Source: RGIG5612 sp045546255
GTDB taxonomy: Bacteria > Bacillota > Clostridia > Lachnospirales > Lachnospiraceae
DNA: 44,991 nucleotides
Assembly: GCA_045546255.1 (NCBI GenBank)
Contig: JAZQCK010000047.1
Coordinates: 1-44,991 of the forward strand
Direction of reading: 5' to 3'
This document shows, piece by piece, positions 14,314-22,370 of the stretch (positions are counted from its first letter, which is position 1; every line of letters begins with the position of its first letter). The notes under the pieces are model-generated. The model did no database searches. It worked only from the letters and a program-made list of their open reading frames with translations, and was not told where the DNA came from. A program made the position numbers and the translations under genes.

Positions 14314-15251
14314 TTTTGGAACTCCATTACTTTTTTAACAATGCCTTCCGCATTCAGTCCATAATGATCAAAAACTTCTTTGGAAGTTCCGGTGATGACA
14401 TGCGTATCAGGAAGCGCCATTTGAATCACTTTCTTGGGACAGGATGCCGAAATCACAGAAGCGACACTGCTTCCGAGCCCGCCATATGGAGAGTGTTCTT
14501 CAATCGTGATGATCAGTTTTGCTCGCATCGCTGCTCTTAAAAGTGTATCGGTATCTAACGGCTTCACGCAATACATATCCAAAACGAGTGCAGAAAGACC
14601 CTTCTCTTCCAACTCTTTTTTTGCTAGCAGGGCAGGGCGGACCATTTCTCCGCACGCCACGATCAGAACATCGTTCTCCGCCTCTAAATCACCACAGACA
14701 GTTGCCTTATTCATTTCGAAAGGGCAATCCTCTTCCGAATAAATGTCTTCAACCGGATTTCTGCCGACGCGGATGTAGGCGCCTTTCTGATCTCTTAAAA
14801 GCGCATCCATCAGTTTTGCCGTTTGAAAACGGTCACTCGGAAGATAAACCCGCATGTTCGGGATTGCGCTCATCGCTGCAATATCCTGTGCGCTGTGATG
14901 GCTCATGCCAAGCGCTCCGTAGCTGATCCCGCCGCTGATGCCAATGAGTTTCACATTTGTATCAGAATAGGCGACATCGATTTTTGCCTGTTCATAACTT
15001 CTAGTAGAAAGAAAGCAGGCCGGCGAAAAGCAATACGTTTTCTTTCCTGCTCTGGCCATTCCAGCGGCAATGCTTACCAGATTCTGCTCCGCAATGCCGA
15101 CCTCAACCGACTGATCCGGGAACGCCGTAAAGAACGGTCCCATGGATGCAGAGCCTCTAGAGTCGGAGCAGAGCGCAATAATATCTTTATCTTTAGTTGC
15201 GTGTTTCATTAGTGTTTCGCAGATTGCCTGTCTGTTTGGAATGCTATTCAT
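14310..15251 (-). CDS. Transketolase, C-terminal subunit
   Basis: 313 aa. Contains the pyrimidine-binding and C-terminal domains of transketolase: VEVGIAEQNLVSIAAGMARAG, with the glutamate that activates thiamine diphosphate, then GMSHHSAQDIAAMSAIPNMR. Works with the N-terminal subunit encoded just upstream, with which it overlaps by eight bases. Split transketolases are common in Firmicutes and archaea. The enzyme moves two-carbon units between ketose and aldose phosphates. Within this operon it would feed pentose phosphates into central metabolism. Confidence 0.92.
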   Translation of the reverse strand: MNSIPNRQAICETLMKHATKDKDIIALCSDSRGSASMGPFFTAFPDQSVEVGIAEQNLVSIAAGMARAGKKTYCFSPACFLSTRSYEQAKIDVAYSDTNVKLIGISGGISYGALGMSHHSAQDIAAMSAIPNMRVYLPSDRFQTAKLMDALLRDQKGAYIRVGRNPVEDIYSEEDCPFEMNKATVCGDLEAENDVLIVACGEMVRPALLAKKELEEKGLSALVLDMYCVKPLDTDTLLRAAMRAKLIITIEEHSPYGGLGSSVASVISASCPKKVIQMALPDTHVITGTSKEVFDHYGLNAEGIVKKVMEFQK

Positions 15252-16098
15252 TTTTGAGCACCTCCAGTCTGTTGTCCAATGATTTCATAATCTGAGTATA
15301 TTCTTCGTCGTTTGGTACATGATGATGCCAGGATGCGATGTTTTCCATCAGATCACCTCCGCCAAAACCTTTTATGGTTTTGGCAATGATGCAGGTTGGC
15401 TTGTCAGTTACGGTTTCAGCAGCCTCAAATGCTGCATCCAAACTGGAAATGTCGTTACCTTCTGCTTCAATCACATTCCAACCAAAAGATTCTACCTGTT
15501 CTTTAATGTGGGTATGGTTCATCACGTCTTCTGTTGTTCCGGAAATCTGAAGCCCGTTCAAATCGATCACGGCACAGAGGTTGCCAAGCTTATAATGTCC
15601 CCCTGCCATAAAACCTTCCCAGACAGAGCCTTCTGCCAATTCACCATCTCCTATTACGACGTATACGCGGGAAGGGCGATGATCTATTTTGCAGGCAAGT
15701 GCAATGCCCACGCCGACCGGAAGGCCGTGTCCCAATGATCCGGAATTCATTTCCACACCCGGAAGTTCATTGTTTGGATGACCGATAAAATCAGAACCAA
15801 ATCTGGAGAATTCCTTAACCAGCTTTTCTGTTTCAAAAAAACCTTTTTCCGCTAGAACAGCATAGTAGCTTTCCACAGAGTGACCCTTACTCATGATGAA
15901 ATAATCACGGTCCGGGTCATTTGCATTCTGTGGGGAAATATTCATCCGCTTGCAATAAAGTGTTACCAAAATATCCATGACAGAATAGTCTCCGCCAATG
16001 TGGCCGGTTCCGGCTCCTTTGATCATATCCAAAACGACCTTGCGCAGCTGCATGGAAGTGATCGCCAATTGATTATATAATGCTTGTTTTTCGCTCAT
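15244..16098 (-). CDS. Transketolase, N-terminal subunit
   Basis: 284 aa. Thiamine diphosphate-binding half: GHIGGDYSVMDILVTLY, MSKGHSVESYYAVLAEKG, the cofactor and magnesium motif GDGELAEGSVWEG ending near LNGLQISG, and ASWHHHVPNDEEY at the C-terminus. Pairs with the C-terminal subunit from the next gene. Follows the isomerase gene by two bases and is clearly translated from the same message. Confidence 0.93.
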   Translation of the reverse strand: MSEKQALYNQLAITSMQLRKVVLDMIKGAGTGHIGGDYSVMDILVTLYCKRMNISPQNANDPDRDYFIMSKGHSVESYYAVLAEKGFFETEKLVKEFSRFGSDFIGHPNNELPGVEMNSGSLGHGLPVGVGIALACKIDHRPSRVYVVIGDGELAEGSVWEGFMAGGHYKLGNLCAVIDLNGLQISGTTEDVMNHTHIKEQVESFGWNVIEAEGNDISSLDAAFEAAETVTDKPTCIIAKTIKGFGGGDLMENIASWHHHVPNDEEYTQIMKSLDNRLEVLKNE

Positions 16099-16100
16099 TC

Positions 16101-17507
16101 CTATCTCCTGATTCCGTGAATCTCGTCCTGAACCTGCTGCTCAATGTCATCATAAAGATCTGCTTTGATGCCAATGTATTTGCACGCCTCATAAAGAACA
16201 GCCACAACGTTTTTATGAATCCCTACACAGTGATGAATATAAGGTCCTTCCACGATCTTAGCTTCCAGGCGAGGCCAGTTCTCCACTTCGACCCAAAGGT
16301 AAGTTCCCTTTGTGAAAGGTCCGTCAATTCCTTTTGCATTTCCAAGCAGAAGAGAGTACTCCCCATTGTCGCCATCAAAACGGGCGAGGGTGATATCCCC
16401 ATGTTTTGCTTCTGCCTCCACAGCTCCCGGATGAGAGAATGCAAGAGGATAACCAATTGTCGGTTTGCAGGATGCACAGCTTAAAGGCCATGGACCGCAG
16501 TGCTGCAGCAATTCTGCATTGTCGTTGAATGGGTGACGAACCGTCCAGTCTGCAAAGAAGCTTCTGGCATCCTCCATTCCGGCCGCTTCCATCAATAAAG
16601 CGGTCACTGCACCGTGAATATCCGTTTCGCAGACCACCGGGAATCCTTCTTCATTCAGAAGCGCATTTGCAGCACAAGGCATGATGCCAATCTCTCCCTG
16701 GAGTGCGTTCCAGCACTGGATCGCGCCGGCATTGCAGCCATATTTTTCTGCCAGTTTCCTAATAGCGACCTTTAATGCTGCGACATTTTCAAGGGCTTCA
16801 TCGCTGACCGCAATTTCAAAAGCGGAGCGGCAGTATTCCATTACGGCAGCGACTTCTGTTTTTTCTTCTTTTGCGAGATTGATCGCTTCCACCAGTTCCG
16901 GGATCGGAATCGGAGCAAGCTGGATATTGAACTTTTCAAGAAGTTCGCCCTCGTTACACATAGTGGACCAGAATTCATTCGGACGAGGACCAATCTGAAG
17001 AATCCGGATGCTTCGGAATGTTTTAACGATATTGCAAACGGTCAGGAAACGCTCGACTCCTTCTGCAAATTCAGGATCATCCAGGTTGCAGTTGGTTAGA
17101 TATGTGAAAGGAACCTGAAATCTGCGGAGTACCTTGCCGGTAGCAAAGAGTCCGCACTGGCTGTCTCTCAAGCGGATACCGTTTTCGTCCGGACATTCAT
17201 CCCGCGGTCCCCAGATCAGGACAGGTAGATGCATGCTTTTTGCAAGACGAGCCACTTCAAATTCTGTTCCAAAGTTTCCATGAGGGAAGAAAAGGCCATC
17301 CACTTTTTCTGCTTTGAATTTTTCTTCAATTCTGATTCTGTCAGCTTCGTCATGAAGCAGGCCATCTTCTGCGATATCATCGATATCCACAAACTCTACG
17401 TTCATGGCACGTAATTTTTCTCTGGTGAGATTGGCGTATTCCACTGCTGCAGGAGCACTGAAAATACTTCTTCTTGTTGGTGCAAAACCTAGCTTTATTG
17501 TTTTCAT
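16101..17507 (-). CDS. L-fucose/L-arabinose isomerase superfamily protein
   Basis: 468 aa. The N-terminal domain (GFAPTRRSIFSAPAA, VDGLFFPHGNFGTEFEVARL) and the C-terminal domain (CETDIHGAVTALLMEAAG, EGPYIHHCVGIHKNVVAV) match the FucI/AraA fold, with acidic and histidine residues in the places where the manganese ligands lie. The family interconverts aldoses and ketoses. Standard FucI is near 590 aa and AraA near 500, so this is a shorter, divergent branch. Between a nucleoside hydrolase and a ketose-type kinase, ribose or arabinose to ribulose is a reasonable guess. Some relatives are of unknown activity. Confidence 0.82.
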   Translation of the reverse strand: MKTIKLGFAPTRRSIFSAPAAVEYANLTREKLRAMNVEFVDIDDIAEDGLLHDEADRIRIEEKFKAEKVDGLFFPHGNFGTEFEVARLAKSMHLPVLIWGPRDECPDENGIRLRDSQCGLFATGKVLRRFQVPFTYLTNCNLDDPEFAEGVERFLTVCNIVKTFRSIRILQIGPRPNEFWSTMCNEGELLEKFNIQLAPIPIPELVEAINLAKEEKTEVAAVMEYCRSAFEIAVSDEALENVAALKVAIRKLAEKYGCNAGAIQCWNALQGEIGIMPCAANALLNEEGFPVVCETDIHGAVTALLMEAAGMEDARSFFADWTVRHPFNDNAELLQHCGPWPLSCASCKPTIGYPLAFSHPGAVEAEAKHGDITLARFDGDNGEYSLLLGNAKGIDGPFTKGTYLWVEVENWPRLEAKIVEGPYIHHCVGIHKNVVAVLYEACKYIGIKADLYDDIEQQVQDEIHGIRR

Positions 17508-17530
17508 GATTACCTCCGAAATTGGTGAGA

Positions 17531-18511
17531 TTACTTATCCCCGAAATGGTATTTCAGCTTCGCGTAGAAATCTTCCATGATGAACTGGGAATCGACATAG
17601 TTATATACGCGGATCTTTCTTTCGTTCTCCGGGTTTAAAATATAGCGGTATGCTTTGTTTGAAATATCGAACTGAGGAGCGCCGGTAATTTCGAAGTGTC
17701 CCTCGTGATCGCTCAAAAGAACACCTAAACCAGCAGAATCACCCATGTGCCAGACTTCGCCATTCGGGAACCCTACGGCTTTTGCACCGGCACTAAGTGT
17801 TGGATTCATTTTTGCACCGAGTGGCATAGAAGCAAACAGCTTACTGATGCGGTACACATTTTCCGTGATATATCTGCCCAGTTCGCCACATGGATAAACG
17901 CGGTCGTATAAAGTCATAAGGCTGACTTTCATTAATCCATAAACGTTTGCAGGAACCTGCCAAAGCTCGATGTCAGATGCAAGAACAACATTTGCAGACT
18001 CTGGATCATTATTCAGATTAAATTCAAATCCGCCATTCGGATATGCGCCCCCGCCAATCCAGACAGCGGTCATGCGAGATGCAATTTCAGGAGCCTTTAA
18101 CAGTGCACTTGCCAGATTTGTTAAAGCACCCTGGTTGATGATAAATAACGGTTTTTCATCATCCTTCATTGCCTCTTCGATGATAAAATCCACTGCCGGA
18201 GCGTCTACATAAGTTCTGTCTTTGATCGGCGCTTTGCATCCTTCCAGAACAGGAATCTCTCCTTCAAGCCCCATCATCTTGATCAGTTTCTTTGCTTCTT
18301 CATAGCTCTGGTTTTCGGAATCTTCAAATCCGTTGCAGTTGAATTCCGGACCGAAATGCTCTGCTAATATTCCTTTCACTTCAAACTTCGGTGTCAGGAT
18401 CGCATGGATGACTGCATAGTGATCATCTGCTTCGCAGTTGATATCGGTATCAATGATCAGTCGGATCTGTTTTGATTTTTCGATTGTATAAGGTGCCGGT
18501 TTTAAACTCAT
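17531..18511 (-). CDS. Inosine/uridine-preferring nucleoside hydrolase family protein
   Basis: 326 aa from the ATG with AGGAGA upstream; a 13-residue upstream extension lacks a ribosome site. The calcium and substrate motif is the variant DTDINCEADDHYAV near residue 20 in place of DTDPGxDD; FIINQGALTNLASAL and WIGGGAYPNGGFEFNLNNDPES, with its NNDPE ribose contact, follow. No signal peptide, so cytoplasmic. These enzymes cleave the N-glycosidic bond of nucleosides to give base and ribose. The first gene of the reverse-strand operon, which suits an entry reaction releasing a pentose. Confidence 0.86.
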   Translation of the reverse strand: MSLKPAPYTIEKSKQIRLIIDTDINCEADDHYAVIHAILTPKFEVKGILAEHFGPEFNCNGFEDSENQSYEEAKKLIKMMGLEGEIPVLEGCKAPIKDRTYVDAPAVDFIIEEAMKDDEKPLFIINQGALTNLASALLKAPEIASRMTAVWIGGGAYPNGGFEFNLNNDPESANVVLASDIELWQVPANVYGLMKVSLMTLYDRVYPCGELGRYITENVYRISKLFASMPLGAKMNPTLSAGAKAVGFPNGEVWHMGDSAGLGVLLSDHEGHFEITGAPQFDISNKAYRYILNPENERKIRVYNYVDSQFIMEDFYAKLKYHFGDK

Positions 18512-18595
18512 TTCTTTCTCCTTTCGATAATCGCGGTTAACGAACCCCATTCACCGGTAACATATTTTTACTGTCTTAAGTATAAAAAAACGAAA

Positions 18596-18623
18596 ACTAT
18601 AGCGCATTAAAAAATTAAGTAAA
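18596..18623 (-). promoter_or_regulatory. Candidate promoter of the nucleoside hydrolase operon
   Basis: On the reverse strand TTTACT, 16 bp spacer, TATAGT. The -35 lies inside the inverted repeat at 18613-18647, so a repressor bound there would block it. Confidence 0.45.
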
Positions 18624-18647
18624 ATTTACTAAATTGTCTACTTAATT
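18613..18647. promoter_or_regulatory. Candidate LacI-family operator in the divergent intergenic region
   Basis: AATTAAGTA (18613-18621) and TACTTAATT (18639-18647) are a perfect 9 bp inverted repeat; a second palindrome AGTAAAATTTACT (18618-18630) sits inside. Placed between the two divergent promoters, it could control both. LacI sites usually have a CG centre, which is missing here, so confidence is moderate. Confidence 0.45.
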
Positions 18648-18648
18648 A

Positions 18649-18677
18649 TTGAAAAGAACGGTATATGAAGGTATGAT
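18649..18677 (+). promoter_or_regulatory. Promoter of the LacI-family regulator
   Basis: TTGAAA (18649-18654), 17 bp spacer, TATGAT (18672-18677). The start point expected near 18684 makes the ATG at 18708, behind GAGGAG, the natural start of the gene. Confidence 0.6.
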
Positions 18678-18707
18678 TCAAAGAGAAATATGGATGAGGA
18701 GTTTCTT

Positions 18708-19715
18708 ATGAGTATCACGGCGAAAGAATTGGCAAAAAAACTTAATCTCTCTGAAGCGGCTGTTTCCATGGCGTTAAATAATAAACCTGGAGTCAGCACG
18801 AAAACCCGAAAAAGGATTTTAGAAGTGGCAGAGGCAGAAGGGTATGATTTCACAAGAGTCTCCAAACATGCTGCAAGAACAGGCGCTGTCGCTCTTACTA
18901 TTTTTAAGCGACATGGAGCTGTTGTAACGGATACCCCGTTTTTTTCGGAACTGACAGAAGGCGTTCAGCAAAGGTGCAGTGAGAATGGATATAAATTGAA
19001 TATTGAACATTTTTACCGGGACCGCGATCCGAAAACACAAATTGAACGTATATGTCAGCTTGACACGATAGGAATTATTTTACTTGGGACAGAGATGGAT
19101 ACAGCAGATTTTGCTTATTTTGCCGGATTGAAAATTCCGATTATTTTGCTGGATGTCTATATGCGTGATGTCGAAGTAGACTGCATCTCTATCAACAATG
19201 TGCAGGGAGCCTACCTGGCGACAGATTATCTGATCCGGCAATGCGAATGTCAGCCCGGATATCTCCATTCCGCCTACCATATTCATAATTTCGTTGAGCG
19301 GGCAGATGGATTCTATAATGCTGTTCGTGCTCATGGGCTTTCCGCTTCGAAATCGCTCGTACATCGGCTGATGCCTTCAATCGAGGGGGCATATGCGGAT
19401 ATGTTAGAAGTCATAGACTCCGGCGAAGAACTGGCAAAGGCTTATTTTGCTGATAATGATTGGATTGCGATCGGAGCGATGCAGGCGCTGCAGGAGAGAG
19501 GCTATAAGATTCCAGAAGATATTTCTGTTATCGGCTTTGACAATATCCCGATGTGCAATTATATCAATCCGCCATTGACGACCGTTAATGTTCCGAAAAA
19601 ATATATGGGCGAAATGGCTGCTGAACGCTTGATCGCAGTTTTAAAAGCGAAGAGTTTTGTTCCGGTGAAGATGGAGATTCATACCAATCTGGTGGAAAGG
19701 CGATCCAGCCTATAA
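18708..19715 (+). CDS. LacI-family transcriptional regulator
   Basis: 335 aa. N-terminal LacI helix-turn-helix and hinge (ITAKELAKKLNLSEAAVSMA, LNNKPGVSTKTRKRILEVA), then a periplasmic-binding-protein-like effector domain ending in GYKIPEDISVIGFDNIPMCN and PPLTTVNVPKKYMGEMAAE. The start at 18708 is chosen from GAGGAG about 8 bases upstream; an ATG at 18690 is too close to the promoter. Divergent from the nucleoside hydrolase operon, which it most likely represses until the sugar or nucleoside inducer binds. Confidence 0.92.
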   Translation: MSITAKELAKKLNLSEAAVSMALNNKPGVSTKTRKRILEVAEAEGYDFTRVSKHAARTGAVALTIFKRHGAVVTDTPFFSELTEGVQQRCSENGYKLNIEHFYRDRDPKTQIERICQLDTIGIILLGTEMDTADFAYFAGLKIPIILLDVYMRDVEVDCISINNVQGAYLATDYLIRQCECQPGYLHSAYHIHNFVERADGFYNAVRAHGLSASKSLVHRLMPSIEGAYADMLEVIDSGEELAKAYFADNDWIAIGAMQALQERGYKIPEDISVIGFDNIPMCNYINPPLTTVNVPKKYMGEMAAERLIAVLKAKSFVPVKMEIHTNLVERRSSL

Positions 19716-19828
19716 GGCAATTCAGCTCTTCTTTTGATGAAACATGATATAATTTAGATTGATAAAAGTGTAAGCTGAATGAAGAAGTAATACTACTTTG
19801 AATATAAAGGTGGGAGAAGGAAAAAGAT

Positions 19829-21307
19829 ATGATGAAATGTAAGAAGGCAGTGTCCATCTTACTTACCATTTTGATGGCTTTGACACTTGCAGTCGGATGT
19901 GGTGCTAAGAAAAATGAAGAGGGAAGCGCAGCGGAAGCTGCCTCAGGCAGCAGTTCGGAAACGGTACCGCTGACACCAACTTCCTATGAGGAACTGATCT
20001 TTGATTCTTCCTTTGTCCATACGATAGAAGTCAGTATGTCCGAAGAGGATAGGGCGGATCAGCTTGCAACTCCGCAGGATAAAACGAAATATAAAGTAGA
20101 TGTTGTCATTGATGGGGAAGAGGTCAAAGACGTTGCCTTTCATACCAAAGGAAATTCCAGTCTCTTTTTTACTGTGGATGCCGGGAGAGATAAATTCAGC
20201 TATGGCTTGAATTTCCGTAAGTACACAGACGGCGGCACGTTCCACGGGCTGGACAAACTGAATCTCCAGAATAATTTTTCTGACGCAACTTCAATGAGGG
20301 AATACATGGCTTTTTGGCTATTCCGCAGGATGGGTGTTGACGCACCTCTGGCTTCTTTTGTGCGGCTGAGCGTAAATGGTGAGGATCAGGGACTTTATAC
20401 AGCTCTTGAGGATGTTGGAAACAGTTTCCTTGAAAGGGTTGCTGGTGGAGAAGGCGCAATCTACAAACCTGAGGACGGAGACATGGGTCTGACGGAAGAG
20501 GAGATGGAACGGATCAAAAATGGAGAAAGTGCAGCCCACGATAACGGCGGCGGTGCTTCCCTGGTATATAAAGATGATAGCGAAGAGAGTTATCCGGATA
20601 TCTTTGAAAATGCAGAAACAGATGATACTGCGGAGAATCGCGAACGAGTTATCAGTGCGTTAAAGGCTCTTTCTGAAGGAAAAGAACTGGAACAGTATCT
20701 AAACACAGAAGAAATCATAAAGTACTTTGCAGTGCATGATTTTCTGGTTTGTTATGACAGTTATACAGGGCCGATGCTTCATAATTACTGCCTGCATGAA
20801 AAAGCCGGCAGACTTGCAATGCTCCCCTGGGATTACGACAACTCTTTCGGATCTTTCCCAAAAGACGCGAAAGTAGGAAGTGAAATCGATGCAAAAGAGG
20901 TTGTCAATACGGGCATCGACTCGCCGCTGGGAATTATTGCTAATGAGGATCGACCGATGTGGAATTGGATCCTTTCTGATGAAGCATATCTGAACGAGTA
21001 TCATGACATGCTGTCAAATATTGTGGATGTGATTAATTCCGGAGAGTTTGAAAAAGAAGCCGAAAGAGTTCACGATCTGATTCTTTCGACTGTTGAAAAT
21101 GACCCCAAGGCAGTCTTCGCTGTAGATCAATTTGAGAAAGCTTATGAGACTATGATCAAGCTTTCCGAGCTGAGAGCAGAGAGCGTGAGCCGTCAGCTGA
21201 ACGGTCAGCTTGCGACAAGATCGGAGCTTCAGGCCGAAGAAGAAAAAGTGGACGCTCCGGGAATCTTCATTAAAGATTTCGGTACTTTAGAGGATCTAAA
21301 GAAATAG
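19829..21307 (+). CDS. CotH kinase family lipoprotein
   Basis: 492 aa. Signal peptide with lipobox LAVGC, lipidated Cys24. The CotH core follows: VAFHTKGNSSLFF, LNLQNNFSDATSMREYMAFW, FVRLSVNGEDQGLYTALEDV and the metal and catalytic region LPWDYDNSFG. CotH proteins are atypical protein kinases, first known from spore coats but also widespread as secreted lipoproteins. A TATAAT at 19748-19753 may be its promoter, although no good -35 is seen. Position between a sugar regulator and an SDR gives no firm functional clue. Confidence 0.85.
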   Translation: MMKCKKAVSILLTILMALTLAVGCGAKKNEEGSAAEAASGSSSETVPLTPTSYEELIFDSSFVHTIEVSMSEEDRADQLATPQDKTKYKVDVVIDGEEVKDVAFHTKGNSSLFFTVDAGRDKFSYGLNFRKYTDGGTFHGLDKLNLQNNFSDATSMREYMAFWLFRRMGVDAPLASFVRLSVNGEDQGLYTALEDVGNSFLERVAGGEGAIYKPEDGDMGLTEEEMERIKNGESAAHDNGGGASLVYKDDSEESYPDIFENAETDDTAENRERVISALKALSEGKELEQYLNTEEIIKYFAVHDFLVCYDSYTGPMLHNYCLHEKAGRLAMLPWDYDNSFGSFPKDAKVGSEIDAKEVVNTGIDSPLGIIANEDRPMWNWILSDEAYLNEYHDMLSNIVDVINSGEFEKEAERVHDLILSTVENDPKAVFAVDQFEKAYETMIKLSELRAESVSRQLNGQLATRSELQAEEEKVDAPGIFIKDFGTLEDLKK

Positions 21308-21346
21308 TGCTTCTGTATGGTGGGATAAAGGTAAGGAGGAAACAAA

Positions 21347-22249
21347 ATGTTTGATATTTCGAATGCAGGATTAAAAAAAGGCTGTCTGGATGGAGAAGTC
21401 GCTGTGATCACCGGCTCTACCAGTAATGTAGGAAAAGGCTTTGCACAGGCGATCGCCTGTGCAGGGAGCAAGGTGGTGATCGTTGGCCGCGGAAAAGAGC
21501 GTGGCCAGGCGGTTGCAGATGAGATCAATGCTGACTGCGGTGATGGTACTGCAATCTTTGTGCAGGCTGATGTTTCAGATGCAGCGGACATTGCAAGGCT
21601 GAAAGAGGAGGCCTATAGCGCATTTGGAAAGGTAGATATCCTCATCAACAATGCGATGGACATGTCTTTAAACTATTCGATTTTAGAATCCCCAGTGGAG
21701 GATTTAGACCGCGCATACGGTATCTCAGCCCGCGCATTTATGCTTGCGGTTCATGCATTTGTACCTGACATGATCAAGCGCGGACACGGAGCCGTTACCT
21801 ATTCCACAACACAGTTTCATTATATTCCGGGAATGCTGGGCGGCAGTGTCTACACAGCGGCAAAGGCAGCAGCTACATCTGCCTGCATGAGCCTCTCGAA
21901 CGAAGTGAAGGGTACAGGTGTTCATGTCTTCTGCTTCCAGCCTGCAGGAGTGGGTCCTGTCCGGCCAAACTCCGTGAAAGAGGTCACTGAGGAAATGAAG
22001 AAGATGCGAATGCCGGGATTTCCGGGCATGATTCCTCCGGAAGCATCTGGTGCTGCCATGGTCTGGATGCTGCTTCACGCAGAAGAAATGCATGGCACGG
22101 GAGTGATGGTCGGGGATATCCTGAAGGCAATGGATTATCCGTTCCCATGTCCTGAGACATTGGTCGAACATAACCGGAAGTATATTGAGGAATGGCCTTT
22201 GACGTTGGCATTCGGCTACATGATCCATGGATGCCCCAAGAAGGAGTGA
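21347..22249 (+). CDS. Short-chain dehydrogenase/reductase
   Basis: 300 aa. Rossmann NAD(P) motif TGSTSNVGKG near residue 24, NNAMDMS in the NNAG position, and the active-site pair Ser in STTQFHYIP with YTAAKAA (YxxxK). An arginine rather than an acidic residue follows the second strand (GRGKERG), which favours NADPH. The substrate is unknown. AGGAGG precedes the start. Convergent with the glycyl radical enzyme gene, separated by a shared terminator; the two may act on related alcohols or aldehydes, which is speculation. Confidence 0.88.
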   Translation: MFDISNAGLKKGCLDGEVAVITGSTSNVGKGFAQAIACAGSKVVIVGRGKERGQAVADEINADCGDGTAIFVQADVSDAADIARLKEEAYSAFGKVDILINNAMDMSLNYSILESPVEDLDRAYGISARAFMLAVHAFVPDMIKRGHGAVTYSTTQFHYIPGMLGGSVYTAAKAAATSACMSLSNEVKGTGVHVFCFQPAGVGPVRPNSVKEVTEEMKKMRMPGFPGMIPPEASGAAMVWMLLHAEEMHGTGVMVGDILKAMDYPFPCPETLVEHNRKYIEEWPLTLAFGYMIHGCPKKE

Positions 22250-22285
22250 TCAGGAGAAAGTCTCGTCCGGACAAAGATAAAAGAT

Positions 22286-22314
22286 AAGGCAGTGGAGAAT
22301 TCCACTGCCTTTTT
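22286..22314. terminator. Terminator between SDR and glycyl radical enzyme genes
   Basis: AAGGCAGTGGA (22286-22296), loop GAAT, TCCACTGCCTT (22301-22311), T run on the forward strand. The reverse-strand side (TTATCTTTTATC) is weaker, so it serves mainly the SDR gene. Confidence 0.85.
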
Positions 22315-22370
22315 GCATACTTGATTTTATTATTTGTTTGTTCAAAATCTTCCTCAGCGAAGTGCGTGCA

